Assembly: GCA_900474095.1 (NCBI GenBank)
Contig: UCOA01000029.1
Location: forward strand, 1-64,000
DNA: 64,000 nt
Reading direction: 5' to 3'
Source: Hyphomicrobiales bacterium
Lineage (GTDB): Bacteria > Pseudomonadota > Alphaproteobacteria > Rhizobiales > Rhizobiaceae
Under the pieces are notes generated by a model that saw only the letters and a list, made by a program, of their open reading frames with translations, was not told the origin of the DNA and did not search any database. The position numbers were made by a program, and so were the translations under genes. Of the stretch, positions 54,920-63,982 are shown piece by piece. The first letter of the stretch is position 1. Each line of letters begins with the position of its first letter.

Positions 54920-55516
54920 ATGGTCCTCACGCAATTCTCCCGGAAAACGTTGCATCTTGTTATCGATATGCAGCGTCTCTTTGGCGAAGAGACGGACTGG
55001 CATACCCCGGTCATCGCAGACATCCTACCCAACGTGCTTCGCCTCTGCGACGCAACCGGCGACCGCACGATCTTCGCCAAGTTCATGGTGCCGCGTACCA
55101 TCGACGAGGCGACGGGACGGTGGAAAAACTATTATCGCCGGTGGTCGGCGATCATGAGCGGTGCCCCGGATTCCGGTTTGCTGGATCTTGTTGCTCCCTT
55201 GGCGGTACTCGCGGACGACGGATCGATCGTTGAGAAACATACCTATTCCGTCTTTGGCGCTCCGGGCTTTGCGGAACGACTTGAGGCGGAGGGCATTGAT
55301 ACGCTTGTTTTCAGCGGGGTCGAAACCGATGTCTGCGTCTATGCCAGCGTGCTGGATGCGATCGATCACGGGTTTCGTGTTGTCATCGCCTCCGATGCGG
55401 TTGGCAGCAGCGACGTGGCCGCGCATGAGGCCACGATGAACATTCTGGCCCCGCGGCTTTCCGAGCAATTGGAAATGGCGACGACGCAGGCGATCCTGGA
55501 CGCTTGGGACCGCTGA
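54920..55516 (+). CDS. Isochorismatase-family hydrolase
   Basis: This 198-residue cysteine hydrolase has Asp16 in LVIDMQRLF, Lys107 in IVEKHTYSVF and Cys139 in SGVETDVCVYAS, the standard triad. Family members cleave amide or imine bonds of small molecules (nicotinamide, ureidoacrylate, N-carbamoyl compounds, maleamate). It lies four bases after the transporter ATPase gene, so its substrate is probably what the transporter brings in. Start ATG 54920; earlier in-frame codons are inside the ATPase gene. Confidence 0.88.
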   Translation: MVLTQFSRKTLHLVIDMQRLFGEETDWHTPVIADILPNVLRLCDATGDRTIFAKFMVPRTIDEATGRWKNYYRRWSAIMSGAPDSGLLDLVAPLAVLADDGSIVEKHTYSVFGAPGFAERLEAEGIDTLVFSGVETDVCVYASVLDAIDHGFRVVIASDAVGSSDVAAHEATMNILAPRLSEQLEMATTQAILDAWDR

Positions 55517-55632
55517 CGCTGTCGCGGCTTGCCCGGCCGTCCCACGTGTAAAATCCGGATGCATGCCGTTTTCACTTGAGCACGACATGCGGTAGGTTCA
55601 ACCGATTAAGTTCCAGACGGAATGTGGGAAAT

Positions 55633-56112
55633 ATGATGAACGGCGCATCGACATTGAATGGGGGCGACACTGTGGCGGATGCACCCGTGCGTTCAGAGGA
55701 AGCGCAGTATGCCCTCGGCGAGCAGGTGGGCTTCTATCTGCGCCAGGCCAACCAGCGCCACGTTGCTATTTTCGCTGAACTGATGGCCGAAAAACTGACG
55801 ACGACGCAATGGGCTGCCCTTGCCAAGCTGAGGGACATGCAACCCTGCTCGCAGGGAAATCTCGGCCGCGAGACTGCCATGGACATGGCGACGATCAAAG
55901 GGGTGGTGGATCGTCTGGTGAAACGTGGGCTGATCAATACCAGGCCCGATACCGATGACGCACGCCGCCTTGTTCTGACACTGACGAAAGCGGGAGAGGA
56001 GACGATCGACAGGAACCGTTCCGCAGCGCTCGATGTATCGTCGCAGACGCTCAAGCCACTCAGCCCCGGCGAGCGCATGATGCTGATGGAACTGCTGCAG
56101 AAGATTTGCTGA
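55633..56112 (+). CDS. MarR-family regulator, related to nicR
   Basis: This 159-residue winged-helix protein has KLTTTQWAALAKLRDMQPCSQGNLGRETAMDMATIKGVVDRLVKRGLI and the wing PDTDDARRLVLTLT. It aligns over its whole length with the NicR at 38819-39283 (QVGFYLRQANQRHVAIF against QVGHLMRKAYQKHLAIF), so the two are paralogues. The ATG pair at 55633/55636 is preferred over a TTG at 55576; the upstream GGAATGTGGGAA is a weak site. It is likely to bind the palindrome at 50988. Confidence 0.85.
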   Translation: MMNGASTLNGGDTVADAPVRSEEAQYALGEQVGFYLRQANQRHVAIFAELMAEKLTTTQWAALAKLRDMQPCSQGNLGRETAMDMATIKGVVDRLVKRGLINTRPDTDDARRLVLTLTKAGEETIDRNRSAALDVSSQTLKPLSPGERMMLMELLQKIC

Positions 56113-56205
56113 CGCAAAGGCACCACCGCACGCCCGCCGCGAAACGCCACATATATCAAGGCCAAGCCTGGCCCTTCAGTAAAGCACCCGAGAGGAAGTC
56201 TTGCC

Positions 56206-57090
56206 ATGTCGACCCGTTCCATCCCGCCCGCTGAATTCGCGGTTGTCTGCGGCAGCGCCAACTGGGGTTTGCGTTTTCCTGAGGATCTTGAGGAACCCGG
56301 TGTCGCAGTGGTGGCACGGGATCTCGAGTTCGACACCCCCTGGGGACCCAGCAGAGACTGGAAGATCTTGGAGATCGATGGTTCGAAGACTGCCGATGGG
56401 CAGAAACGCACCGTGCTGACAGTGTTCTCACACGGCTGGCCACTCGATCGCATCGACCACGAAGCAAACAGACGCGTCTTCTGGCTGTTGCAGGAGGCTG
56501 GCGTGCGCAAGGTTATCGCTTGCTCGACCGCGGGCTCGCTGAACCGTGCTATCCAGGAACGCGACTTCGTCATCACCAGCGACATACTGGAGTTGACTCA
56601 GACACAACATTCGCTGCTGCCCAGCCGCTTCCGCTACGACTGTTCGGGCAAGCAACTCGTCTGCCCGCACTGCGCTGCGGTGATGGAACGCAGTGCTAAG
56701 GCGCTATGGCCGACCGATGCCCGGGTCTTCGGCCCACGTGCGCAACTCGTGGCGGCTCACGCCTGGGGGCCGCGGCTAACCTCGCCTGCGGAGATCACGG
56801 CCTATCGCACGCTCGGTGCCGATTTCATTAACCACAGCCTCGCGCCAGAGGCGACACTCGCGCGCGAGATCGGCGCCTGTTTCGTTAATTGCGCCTTCAT
56901 CACCGCCGCATTTCAGAATTATTTTGCGCCGCCAGAGGTGAATGTGTTGGGTGAAGGCGTTCTCAGTGACATGAAATTCACTGCGTCGCGCATTGCACTC
57001 CATGCCATTGCGGCCTTTGAGAGCGACAGCGGTTGCCTCTGCGCGAGTTTGCGTTCTCTCCAGCCAGACAGCCACGCAGAACGGCGCTGA
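56206..57090 (+). CDS. Nucleoside phosphorylase-like protein (MTAP/PNP family)
   Basis: This 294-residue protein follows the methylthioadenosine/purine nucleoside phosphorylase fold: VVCGSANWGLRFPE at the start, SHGWPLDRIDHEANRRVFWLLQEAGVRKVIACSTAGSLN in the middle (family SxGSL), and AYRTLGADFINHSLAPEATLAREIG, corresponding to the Met/Glu-containing substrate loop but altered. The N-terminal glycine loop (usually GGSG) reads CGSANWG, so phosphate binding may differ. Extra cysteines occur (CSGKQLVCPHC). GAGAGGAAG precedes the ATG. It could belong to the operon ending with the MarR gene. Confidence 0.65.
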   Translation: MSTRSIPPAEFAVVCGSANWGLRFPEDLEEPGVAVVARDLEFDTPWGPSRDWKILEIDGSKTADGQKRTVLTVFSHGWPLDRIDHEANRRVFWLLQEAGVRKVIACSTAGSLNRAIQERDFVITSDILELTQTQHSLLPSRFRYDCSGKQLVCPHCAAVMERSAKALWPTDARVFGPRAQLVAAHAWGPRLTSPAEITAYRTLGADFINHSLAPEATLAREIGACFVNCAFITAAFQNYFAPPEVNVLGEGVLSDMKFTASRIALHAIAAFESDSGCLCASLRSLQPDSHAERR

Positions 57091-57638
57091 AAATAGATAT
57101 TCGCCCGGTCTGTTTCTCTGCCGGTTAGGCCGTCACCGGTGGAATACCATTGGCCCGGGGAGCGGCCTTTTTATCCGGCGTCCACGAGCAGCCGCGGCCC
57201 CCTTTTTGGTGCCGAATACGTCGGCGGGCCTGTCACCTCGAGGGGGTGGCGGCTTTATTCCTCTGAAACTAATGGTGCCGTGTAACCAGCAATATCGGGG
57301 GACGAAGGTTCAAAACCCTTAAAGGCGACTACGTTTCGGTTCTTGCGGTCTCGCACTGGCTCTTATTGAAATGAGCAAGGAGGCCGAGCGTCGAAAAACG
57401 GAAGCGCTTAGGGCAGCCAGGTTGGCGCAGGGGTCGAAGACTGCCTCTGCGGACTCGTTTGGGAAGCTTTGTAGGCGAAGCCGCCTAGCGCATTCGTTTT
57501 CATCCTGCGTCGTCACGAACATTGCGCACCGGCGGAACCAAATTGGTCTCCAAGTCTTCTAGCAATGTTGAGGCCTTTCTTCCCGCAACAAAGCCTCACC
57601 AATCGACGCGCTGTTCCATCAAAGCGTCGGCATCAGAG
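57091..57638. other. Gene-poor stretch
   Basis: No gene is supported. Short frames on both strands have no ribosome sites and no protein-like pattern. A tRNA-like string near 57305 (GGTTCAAAACCC) does not sit in a cloverleaf. Confidence 0.5.
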
Positions 57639-57666
57639 CCAGCGTTCCCTTGGGAACGCTGGTTTT
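57639..57666 (+). terminator. Strong hairpin followed by T4
   Basis: CCAGCGTTCCC (57639-57649) and GGGAACGCTGG (57652-57662) form an 11-bp perfect stem with a tight 2-base centre (so really about 10 bp), followed by TTTTC. It stands in a gene-poor region about 550 bases after the nearest gene. It could end a small unannotated RNA. Confidence 0.6.
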
Positions 57667-57917
57667 CAGTTCACCAACACGGCATGAGCGCAGAGCCTAG
57701 GATCAGACAAGCGCACTTAGCGTCCTTCGTTCTTGCCCTGTGGGGGGGCCAGACCGCAATTTGTGGAAACTGCAGGAACTGGTTGCCTGCGAGATTGAAG
57801 CATTTCTTCCCATAAAGCCGCGGTGACTTTTTCTCCCACCATCCTGCCAAAGAGAATGGCATTTCTTATAAATCAATTTATCTACTGATTTTATAGACTA
57901 ACTGTACAACTTAGCGA

Positions 57918-58925
57918 ATGGATCGGTGGCGTATGTCCTACCTCCTTAGTCTTCTCGACAAAAGTCCCCTCGATGACGGCAGTACGGCCGCAGAAGCCTT
58001 GGGCACCACGGTCAGGCTCGCTCAAAGGGCGGAAGAGCTTGGGTACCATCGGTTTTGGGTGGCCGAGCACCATAATATGCCCAATCTCGCAAGCTCTGCG
58101 CCGGAAACGCTGATTGCCTTTCTTCTGGCCAAGACGGTGAGGATTCGTATCGGTTCGGGCGGCGTCATGCTCCAGCACTATAGCGCTTACAAGGTCGCCG
58201 AGACGTTCAACCTTCTGGCGTCGCTCGCTCCGGATCGCGTCGATCTGGGCGTCGGCAAGGCACCTGGCGGGTTTCCGCTGTCGACCTGGGCTCTCCAAGT
58301 GGGCGTTGATCCCACCAGGAAACCGGATTTTGCCGATCAGCTTTCCGATATCAATACCTATCTTGCCGCTGACCCAAACTACGAAGGGCCGCACGCGACC
58401 CCGTTTCCGCCGACAGCGCCTGAGCGCTTTCTTCTGGGCGCCAGCGTCGAGAGTGCCGAACTGGCGGCAGCCAAGGGCTGGCGGCTCGTCTTTGCCGGCC
58501 AGCTGAACGGCGATCCGGACAATCTCCGCAAGACCTTCGAGGCCTATGCGAGGGCCAGCGGCGGCAAAACGCCGATCCTGGCGCTGGCAGCCTATGCCGC
58601 CGAAGATGCAAGCGCTGCACGAAAGGCCGTTGCGGAGCTCCGTATCGTCAAGGTTTTCCTTCGCGACGGCAGGAGCGTCAATGTCGGCACAGAGGAGCAG
58701 GCCGCCGAATTCGCACGCCAGGCAGGCGTCGGCATCGACCGGCTGGAGGCGAAGGCGCCGAGCGTGCTGCACGGCACGGCCGCCGAGGTTCGCCGGCAGC
58801 TTGACGAGTTGCACAGCCGGTACGGCGTCGCCGAATTCATCATCGAAACGCCGGCGCTTGGTGCGGCTGAACGGTTGGCTTCCGTCGAGCGTCTCGCCAA
58901 AGGGCAGCTTTCACTCGCCGCCTGA
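57918..58925 (+). CDS. Luciferase-like flavin monooxygenase (MsnO8 type)
   Basis: This 335-residue LLM-family protein has SLLDKSPLDDGSTAAEAL and YHRFWVAEHHNMPNLASSAP (the conserved His-bearing strand-loop), IRIGSGGVMLQHYSAYKVAE and a C-terminal helical end. It resembles YtmO/CmoO of the Bacillus S-substituted-cysteine operon. Start 57918 gives 335 residues; an ATG at 57933 is also possible. It probably oxidises a sulfur compound with reduced flavin. The next gene follows after 23 bases. Confidence 0.82.
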   Translation: MDRWRMSYLLSLLDKSPLDDGSTAAEALGTTVRLAQRAEELGYHRFWVAEHHNMPNLASSAPETLIAFLLAKTVRIRIGSGGVMLQHYSAYKVAETFNLLASLAPDRVDLGVGKAPGGFPLSTWALQVGVDPTRKPDFADQLSDINTYLAADPNYEGPHATPFPPTAPERFLLGASVESAELAAAKGWRLVFAGQLNGDPDNLRKTFEAYARASGGKTPILALAAYAAEDASAARKAVAELRIVKVFLRDGRSVNVGTEEQAAEFARQAGVGIDRLEAKAPSVLHGTAAEVRRQLDELHSRYGVAEFIIETPALGAAERLASVERLAKGQLSLAA

Positions 58926-58948
58926 TATTTCGCAAAAGGATACATCCG

Positions 58949-60298
58949 ATGGCTCAGAAACACATCCCGTTCGGTATCATGCTGCAGGGCCCTGGCGGTC
59001 ATATGAACGCCTGGAAGCATCCCAGCGGCCCGGTAGATGCAAGCGTCAATTTCGAGTTCTTCGTCAACACCGCGCGCAGGGCCGAAGCCGCAGGGATCGC
59101 CTTCGCCTTCGTCGCCGACGGCCTCTATATCAACGCGCAGTCGATCCCCCATTTTCTCAACCGTTTCGAGCCGATTTCCATCCTTTCGGCGCTGGCTGCA
59201 TCCACCTCCAAGATAGGTCTTGTGGGCACCGTCTCCACCTCCTACAGCGATCCGTTCACCGTCGCTCGCCAGTTCGCCACGATTGACCTGATCAGCGGCG
59301 GTCGCGCCGGCTGGAACGCTGTGACGACCCCGCTCGAAGGGTCGGGCCGCAACTACAGCCGCGAGCATCCAGAACACGAACTGCGCTACGAGATCGCCGA
59401 CGAGTATCTCGATGTCATCAAGGGCCTGTGGGATTCCTGGGACGACGATGCCTTTGTCCGCGACCGGGAAACGGGCGTCTATGCCGACAAGTCGAAGCTG
59501 CACAAGCTCGACCACAAGGGACGTTTTTTCCGTGTAGAAGGCCCGCTGAATATCGGCCGATCGAAGCAAGGGCAACCCGTGGTGTTCCAGGCAGGGGCGT
59601 CCGATTCCGGCATAAGACTGGCCGGCAAGCATGCCGACGCGGTGTTCACCAATGGCCGGCCGATCGAGGATGCGAAAGCCTTCTACAAGCAGGTGAAACA
59701 CAGCGCGATCGCGCAGGGGCGCCGTGCTGCCGAAATCGGCCTCTATCCTGGCATCGGGCCGATCGTCGGTGCGACGGTGGAAGAAGCAGAGCAGAAATAT
59801 CAGGCGATCCGCAGTCTCGTAACCATAGAGGAAGCACTGCTCTATCTCGGCCGCTTCTTCGATCACCATGACTTCAGCATCTATCCGCTGGACGAGGCCT
59901 TTCCGGATATTGGCGATATCGGCAAGAACAGCTTTCGCGCCACCACCGACCGCATCAAGAAGACGGCTCGCGAGCAGAACCTCACGTTGCGCGAAATCGC
60001 TCTTGATGCCGCAACGCCGCGGACGGCGTTCATCGGCACGGCGGATCATATTGCTGCTGAAATCATCCGCTGGGTCGACGAGGGCGCTGCCGACGGTTTC
60101 ATCCTCGGCTTCCCGGTGATCGCCGAGGGCCTCGACGATTTCGCCACGCATGTCCTGCCGATCCTGGAAAAGCGAGGCTATTTCAATCCGGCGCTGACAG
60201 GGGAGACGCTGCGCGATCACCTGGGGCTTGGATATCGTGAGAGCCGTTACGCTGCTCCGCCCGCTGATGTCGAACGCGGAAAGGCGGTCGGCGCCTGA
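58949..60298 (+). CDS. NtaA/SnaA/DszA-type flavin monooxygenase
   Basis: This 449-residue TIM-barrel monooxygenase has ISGGRAGWNAVTTPLEGSGRNY and YEIADEYLDVIKGLWDSW, both characteristic of the NtaA/DszA branch, and VVFQAGASDSG. It resembles YtnJ/CmoJ, which in Bacillus cleaves N-acetyl-S-(2-succino)cysteine or N-acetyl-S-alkylcysteines at the C-S bond. It needs reduced FMN, and no dedicated flavin reductase is visible in the window's last block. Confidence 0.87.
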   Translation: MAQKHIPFGIMLQGPGGHMNAWKHPSGPVDASVNFEFFVNTARRAEAAGIAFAFVADGLYINAQSIPHFLNRFEPISILSALAASTSKIGLVGTVSTSYSDPFTVARQFATIDLISGGRAGWNAVTTPLEGSGRNYSREHPEHELRYEIADEYLDVIKGLWDSWDDDAFVRDRETGVYADKSKLHKLDHKGRFFRVEGPLNIGRSKQGQPVVFQAGASDSGIRLAGKHADAVFTNGRPIEDAKAFYKQVKHSAIAQGRRAAEIGLYPGIGPIVGATVEEAEQKYQAIRSLVTIEEALLYLGRFFDHHDFSIYPLDEAFPDIGDIGKNSFRATTDRIKKTAREQNLTLREIALDAATPRTAFIGTADHIAAEIIRWVDEGAADGFILGFPVIAEGLDDFATHVLPILEKRGYFNPALTGETLRDHLGLGYRESRYAAPPADVERGKAVGA

Positions 60299-60315
60299 GG
60301 CGCCGGGAAACGACC

Positions 60316-61503
60316 ATGAGCATCATCGCACAAGCCGCAGGCGTCAACGACCCTGTCGAGCAAGGCATTGCCGCCTTTATCGAGGAGATCGTCGCGCTCC
60401 GTCATGACCTGCACCAGTATCCGGAGCTTGCCTTCCAGGAACGGCGCACCAGTAAGCTCGTCGCCTCCCATCTGTCTTCATGGGGCTATGACGTCACCAC
60501 CGGTATCGCCGGAACGGGTCTTGTTGCGACGCTGAAACGCGGAGATGGTGAACGCCATATCGGCATTCGCGCCGATATGGATGCTCTGCCGATCGAGGAG
60601 GCGACCGGGCTTGCCTATGCCAGCAGAAATCCGGGCGTCATGCATGCCTGCGGCCATGATGGCCACACCGCCACCCTTCTCGCCGCAGCGCGCTATCTCG
60701 CCGAAAGCGGAACCTTCAACGGCACGCTTCACCTGATCTTCCAGCCGGCGGAGGAAATCGGTGCCGGTGCGCGCAAGATGATCTCGGACGGGCTTTTCGA
60801 TCGCTTTCCCGTCGATGCGGTCTTCGGGCTGCACAACTGGCCGGGGGTTCCATCCGGGCAATTTGGTTTCGTCGCCGGTGCCGCGATGGCCTCGGTCGAC
60901 CAGGCGAATATCCGCATTCTCGGCAAGGGCGGCCATGGGGCCGAGCCGCATCGCGCCGTCGATCCCGTGCTGGCGTCCGCCTCCTTTATCACCGCGCTGC
61001 AGAGCGTCGTCTCACGGAATGTCGATCCGCAGGAAATGGCGGTTGCTACAGTCGGATCGATCCACGCGGGATCTGCCTCGAATGTCATTCCGGAAAGCGT
61101 CGAGTTGAAGCTCACCATGCGGGCTTTTACCGAAACCGTTCGCCAGCAATTGCGGGAGCGCATTCCGGCGCTGGCGCGGGCGCAGGCGGAAAGTTTCGGG
61201 GCCGTGGCGGAGGTGGATTACCGGCTGGGTTTCCCGGCGCTGATCAACGACCGCGAAGAGACCGATTTTGCGCGTGCGGTGGCGCTTGACACTTTTGGTC
61301 CGGCGAGGGTCCAGGAAGGTTTCAAGCCGCGCACGGCCAGCGAGGATTTCGCCTTCATGCTGCAAGAAAAGCCCGGCAGCTACCTGTTCGTCGGCAATGG
61401 CGACACCGCGCCGCTGCACAGCGCCCATTACGCTTTCGACGACGCGATCATCGCGCCTGCCGCCCGCTACTGGGTACGGCTGGCAGAAACCTTTCTCAAC
61501 TGA
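60316..61503 (+). CDS. M20-family amidohydrolase/N-deacylase
   Basis: This 395-residue metallohydrolase has HQYPELAFQE, ADMDALPIEE, MHACGHDGHTATLLAAA (metal His/Asp), IFQPAEEIGAGARKM (Glu pair) and the C-terminal ASEDFAFMLQEKPGSYLFVGNG. Family members remove acyl groups from amino acids. Beside a GNAT acetyltransferase and two monooxygenases it fits the deacetylase (SndA/SndB-like) that releases free cysteine after C-S cleavage. Confidence 0.88.
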   Translation: MSIIAQAAGVNDPVEQGIAAFIEEIVALRHDLHQYPELAFQERRTSKLVASHLSSWGYDVTTGIAGTGLVATLKRGDGERHIGIRADMDALPIEEATGLAYASRNPGVMHACGHDGHTATLLAAARYLAESGTFNGTLHLIFQPAEEIGAGARKMISDGLFDRFPVDAVFGLHNWPGVPSGQFGFVAGAAMASVDQANIRILGKGGHGAEPHRAVDPVLASASFITALQSVVSRNVDPQEMAVATVGSIHAGSASNVIPESVELKLTMRAFTETVRQQLRERIPALARAQAESFGAVAEVDYRLGFPALINDREETDFARAVALDTFGPARVQEGFKPRTASEDFAFMLQEKPGSYLFVGNGDTAPLHSAHYAFDDAIIAPAARYWVRLAETFLN

Positions 61504-61538
61504 AGACATCAACAGGCCCAAGAGACAGGATTGGCGAA

Positions 61539-62093
61539 ATGAGCGATACGTTTCTCTACACCACGCCCCTCGATCCCCGCGCAAAGCCACTGATCGACGA
61601 ACTCACCTTCGAATATGACAGCCGCTACGGGGATTATTTCAGCGCAGCGGGTGCTGCGGACGAGATGAACCGCTATCCAGTTGAGGCTTTCGCTCCACCG
61701 CACGGCAATTTCCTGCTTCTGCAACGTAATGGTGAAACTATCGGTGGCGGGGCTTTCAAACATTATGATGATCACACCGCCGAGTTCAAACGCATCTGGA
61801 CACGCACGGATCTGCGCCGGCAGGGGCTTGCGGTCAAAGTTCTGCTTGAACTCGAAGTGCAGGCCGCTCGCCAGGGTTATTCCCGGGTCTACCTGACCAC
61901 CGGTTTTCGTCAGCCGGAGGCGGTCGGGCTCTATCTGAAATACGGCTACACGGCACTCTTCGATGTTGAGGCCGATCCGGAAATCTACAAGACACTGCCA
62001 TTCGAAAAACAGATCGGCCATCGCGGGATCGCAGGCCCGGCGACGATCGCACAGGCGGAACAACCGCTTCAGCACGCCGCCGGCCATCGATGA
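61539..62093 (+). CDS. GNAT-family N-acetyltransferase
   Basis: This 184-residue acetyltransferase carries the acetyl-CoA loop as TRTDLRRQGLAVKVLLELE (R/QxxGxG/A form) and FRQPEAVGLYLKYGYTALFD near the C-terminus. It resembles YtmI/SnaA, which acetylates the amino group of S-(2-succino)cysteine before oxidation. It is 35 bases after the deacylase gene and 30 before the transporter. ATG 61539; a weak AGGATTGG lies upstream. Confidence 0.82.
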   Translation: MSDTFLYTTPLDPRAKPLIDELTFEYDSRYGDYFSAAGAADEMNRYPVEAFAPPHGNFLLLQRNGETIGGGAFKHYDDHTAEFKRIWTRTDLRRQGLAVKVLLELEVQAARQGYSRVYLTTGFRQPEAVGLYLKYGYTALFDVEADPEIYKTLPFEKQIGHRGIAGPATIAQAEQPLQHAAGHR

Positions 62094-62123
62094 CGTTTTG
62101 GGTGACTCCACAAGGGGAAAGTC

Positions 62124-63905
62124 ATGGCACTAACGACAGATTTCGTGGACATCGAGCCCGGCCGCAGGACGGCGGATCACAGCCACGACTATTCACGCCA
62201 CCGGATCGTCCCGGCGCGCCATCCCGGCCGGCTGATCGGTACGGTCTTCGCAGCGGCCGTCATCGGTGCCGTGCTCTATTCCACCTTCACCAATCCGCGT
62301 TGGGGATGGAACGTCTTTGCCGATTGGTTCTTTGCGGAGCCGGTCCTTGCCGGTCTGGGGAGGACCTTGCTGCTGACTGCGCTGGCCACGGTATCGGGGT
62401 CGGTGCTCGGCACAGCGTTGGCACTGGCGCGGGTGTCGAAGTCGCCGCTGCTCTCCGGCTTGTCCTGGGGCTATGTCTGGCTGTTGCGCTCCATCCCTTT
62501 GATCGTGCTTCTTCTGGTGCTCAACAATCTCGGCTATCTCTACGAGACGATCAGGATCGCGGTACCCTTCAGCGATACAGTCTTGCTTGATTATCCCACG
62601 GTGCAATTGCTGACGCCGTTTGCAGCTGCTTTCCTCGGTCTGACTCTGAACCAATCCGCCTTCTTCTCGGAAATCGTCCGTGGCGGCATCCTGTCGGTCG
62701 ATCAGGGTCAGCTCGAAGCGGCAGCCGCGCTCGGCCTTCCGCGCCGACGCCAGGTGTTCCGCATCGTATTGCCGCAGGCCATGCGATCGATCCTGCCGAC
62801 CGGCTTCAACGAAATCATCGGCCTGGCGAAAAGTACGTCGATGGTCTACGTGCTCGCCCTGCCGGAACTCTTCTATACGGTGCAGGTGATCTATCGCCGC
62901 AACCTCGAAGTCATTCCGCTGCTGATGGTGGCAACGGCCTGGTACCTCGTGATCATGACCGTGCTCTCGATCGCGCAGCATTATATCGAGCGCTATTTCT
63001 CCCGCGGCGCGGTGCGCAATCCGGTTCCGCTACCCTTTCAGGCTTTCTTCAGCCGCTTCCGCCGCCCGCTGTCACGAAAGACCGTCGACACGCCCGTCCA
63101 CACAGCACGGAAAACCGGTTTCAGCGACACGCCCCTGTTGAGGGCGGGCGCTCCGGTTCGCATCCATGACATTTCGAAAAGCTTCGGCGCCTTGAAGGTG
63201 CTGGATGCGATCGACCTGACCCTGCCGGCAGGCAGCGTCACGGCCATCCTCGGCCCGTCGGGTTCCGGCAAATCGACACTGCTGCGAGCGATCAATCATC
63301 TGGAACGCGTCGACAGCGGTTTCATCTCAGTCGATGGCGACCTCGTGGGTTATCGCAGGAACGGCGAGACACTTTATGAACTCAAGGAAAAGGACATCCT
63401 GAAACGCCGCGCCGACATAGGCATGGTCTTCCAGAACTTCAATCTCTTTCCACACCTGACAGTGCTGGAAAACCTCATCGAAGCACCGATGCAGGTTCGC
63501 GGGACGGACCGTACCACAGCCGTCGAGGTGGCGCGGGAGCTTCTCTCCCGCATCGGCCTGACGGACAAGATCGATGCTTATCCCCGCCAGCTTTCCGGCG
63601 GCCAGCAGCAGCGCGTCGCCATCGCCCGGGCGCTGGCACTAAAGCCGAAGGTACTGCTTTTCGACGAACCCACCTCGGCGCTCGATCCGGAACTCGTCGG
63701 TGAGGTGCTCGACGTCATCAAGGAACTGGGGCGCACGGGGACGACGCTGGTCATCGTCACCCACGAGGTCGGGTTTGCCCGGGAAGTGGCCGATACGGTC
63801 GTGTTCATGGAAGGCGGTCACATTCTGGAAGTCGGCCCGCCGGCCCGCATCTTCAGCCAGCCGGACCATCCGCGCACCCGCGAATTCCTCGCAAAAGTTC
63901 TCTAG
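62124..63905 (+). CDS. Fused permease-ATPase of a polar amino acid ABC transporter
   Basis: This 593-residue single chain joins a HisM/GlnP-type permease and a GlnQ-type ATPase. The permease (about 30-300) has five to six spans and the coupling loop [27 protein letters not shown] linker of about 45 residues follows. The ATPase (about 345-593) has Walker [10 protein letters not shown] (near 377), the GlnQ-type [16 protein letters not shown], the signature [15 protein letters not shown], Walker [20 protein letters not shown] and [10 protein letters not shown]. In most bacteria these are separate proteins. No frameshift or internal start is needed: the frame is open throughout. It likely imports cystine-like or S-substituted cysteines. 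Confidence 0.9.
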   Translation: MALTTDFVDIEPGRRTADHSHDYSRHRIVPARHPGRLIGTVFAAAVIGAVLYSTFTNPRWGWNVFADWFFAEPVLAGLGRTLLLTALATVSGSVLGTALALARVSKSPLLSGLSWGYVWLLRSIPLIVLLLVLNNLGYLYETIRIAVPFSDTVLLDYPTVQLLTPFAAAFLGLTLNQSAFFSEIVRGGILSVDQGQLEAAAALGLPRRRQVFRIVLPQAMRSILPTGFNEIIGLAKSTSMVYVLALPELFYTVQVIYRRNLEVIPLLMVATAWYLVIMTVLSIAQHYIERYFSRGAVRNPVPLPFQAFFSRFRRPLSRKTVDTPVHTARKTGFSDTPLLRAGAPVRIHDISKSFGALKVLDAIDLTLPAGSVTAILGPSGSGKSTLLRAINHLERVDSGFISVDGDLVGYRRNGETLYELKEKDILKRRADIGMVFQNFNLFPHLTVLENLIEAPMQVRGTDRTTAVEVARELLSRIGLTDKIDAYPRQLSGGQQQRVAIARALALKPKVLLFDEPTSALDPELVGEVLDVIKELGRTGTTLVIVTHEVGFAREVADTVVFMEGGHILEVGPPARIFSQPDHPRTREFLAKVL

Positions 63906-63982
63906 CAGATTTCCGGCCGCTGAGCGGGCGGAATGGGACTATCAGCATCCACAGTCATACGTTGAAGATGGAGACGGGAAAC

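Noticed and set aside
57300-57330. GGTTCAAAACCC as a tRNA T-arm
   Set aside because: No acceptor stem, D-arm or anticodon arm can be formed around it.
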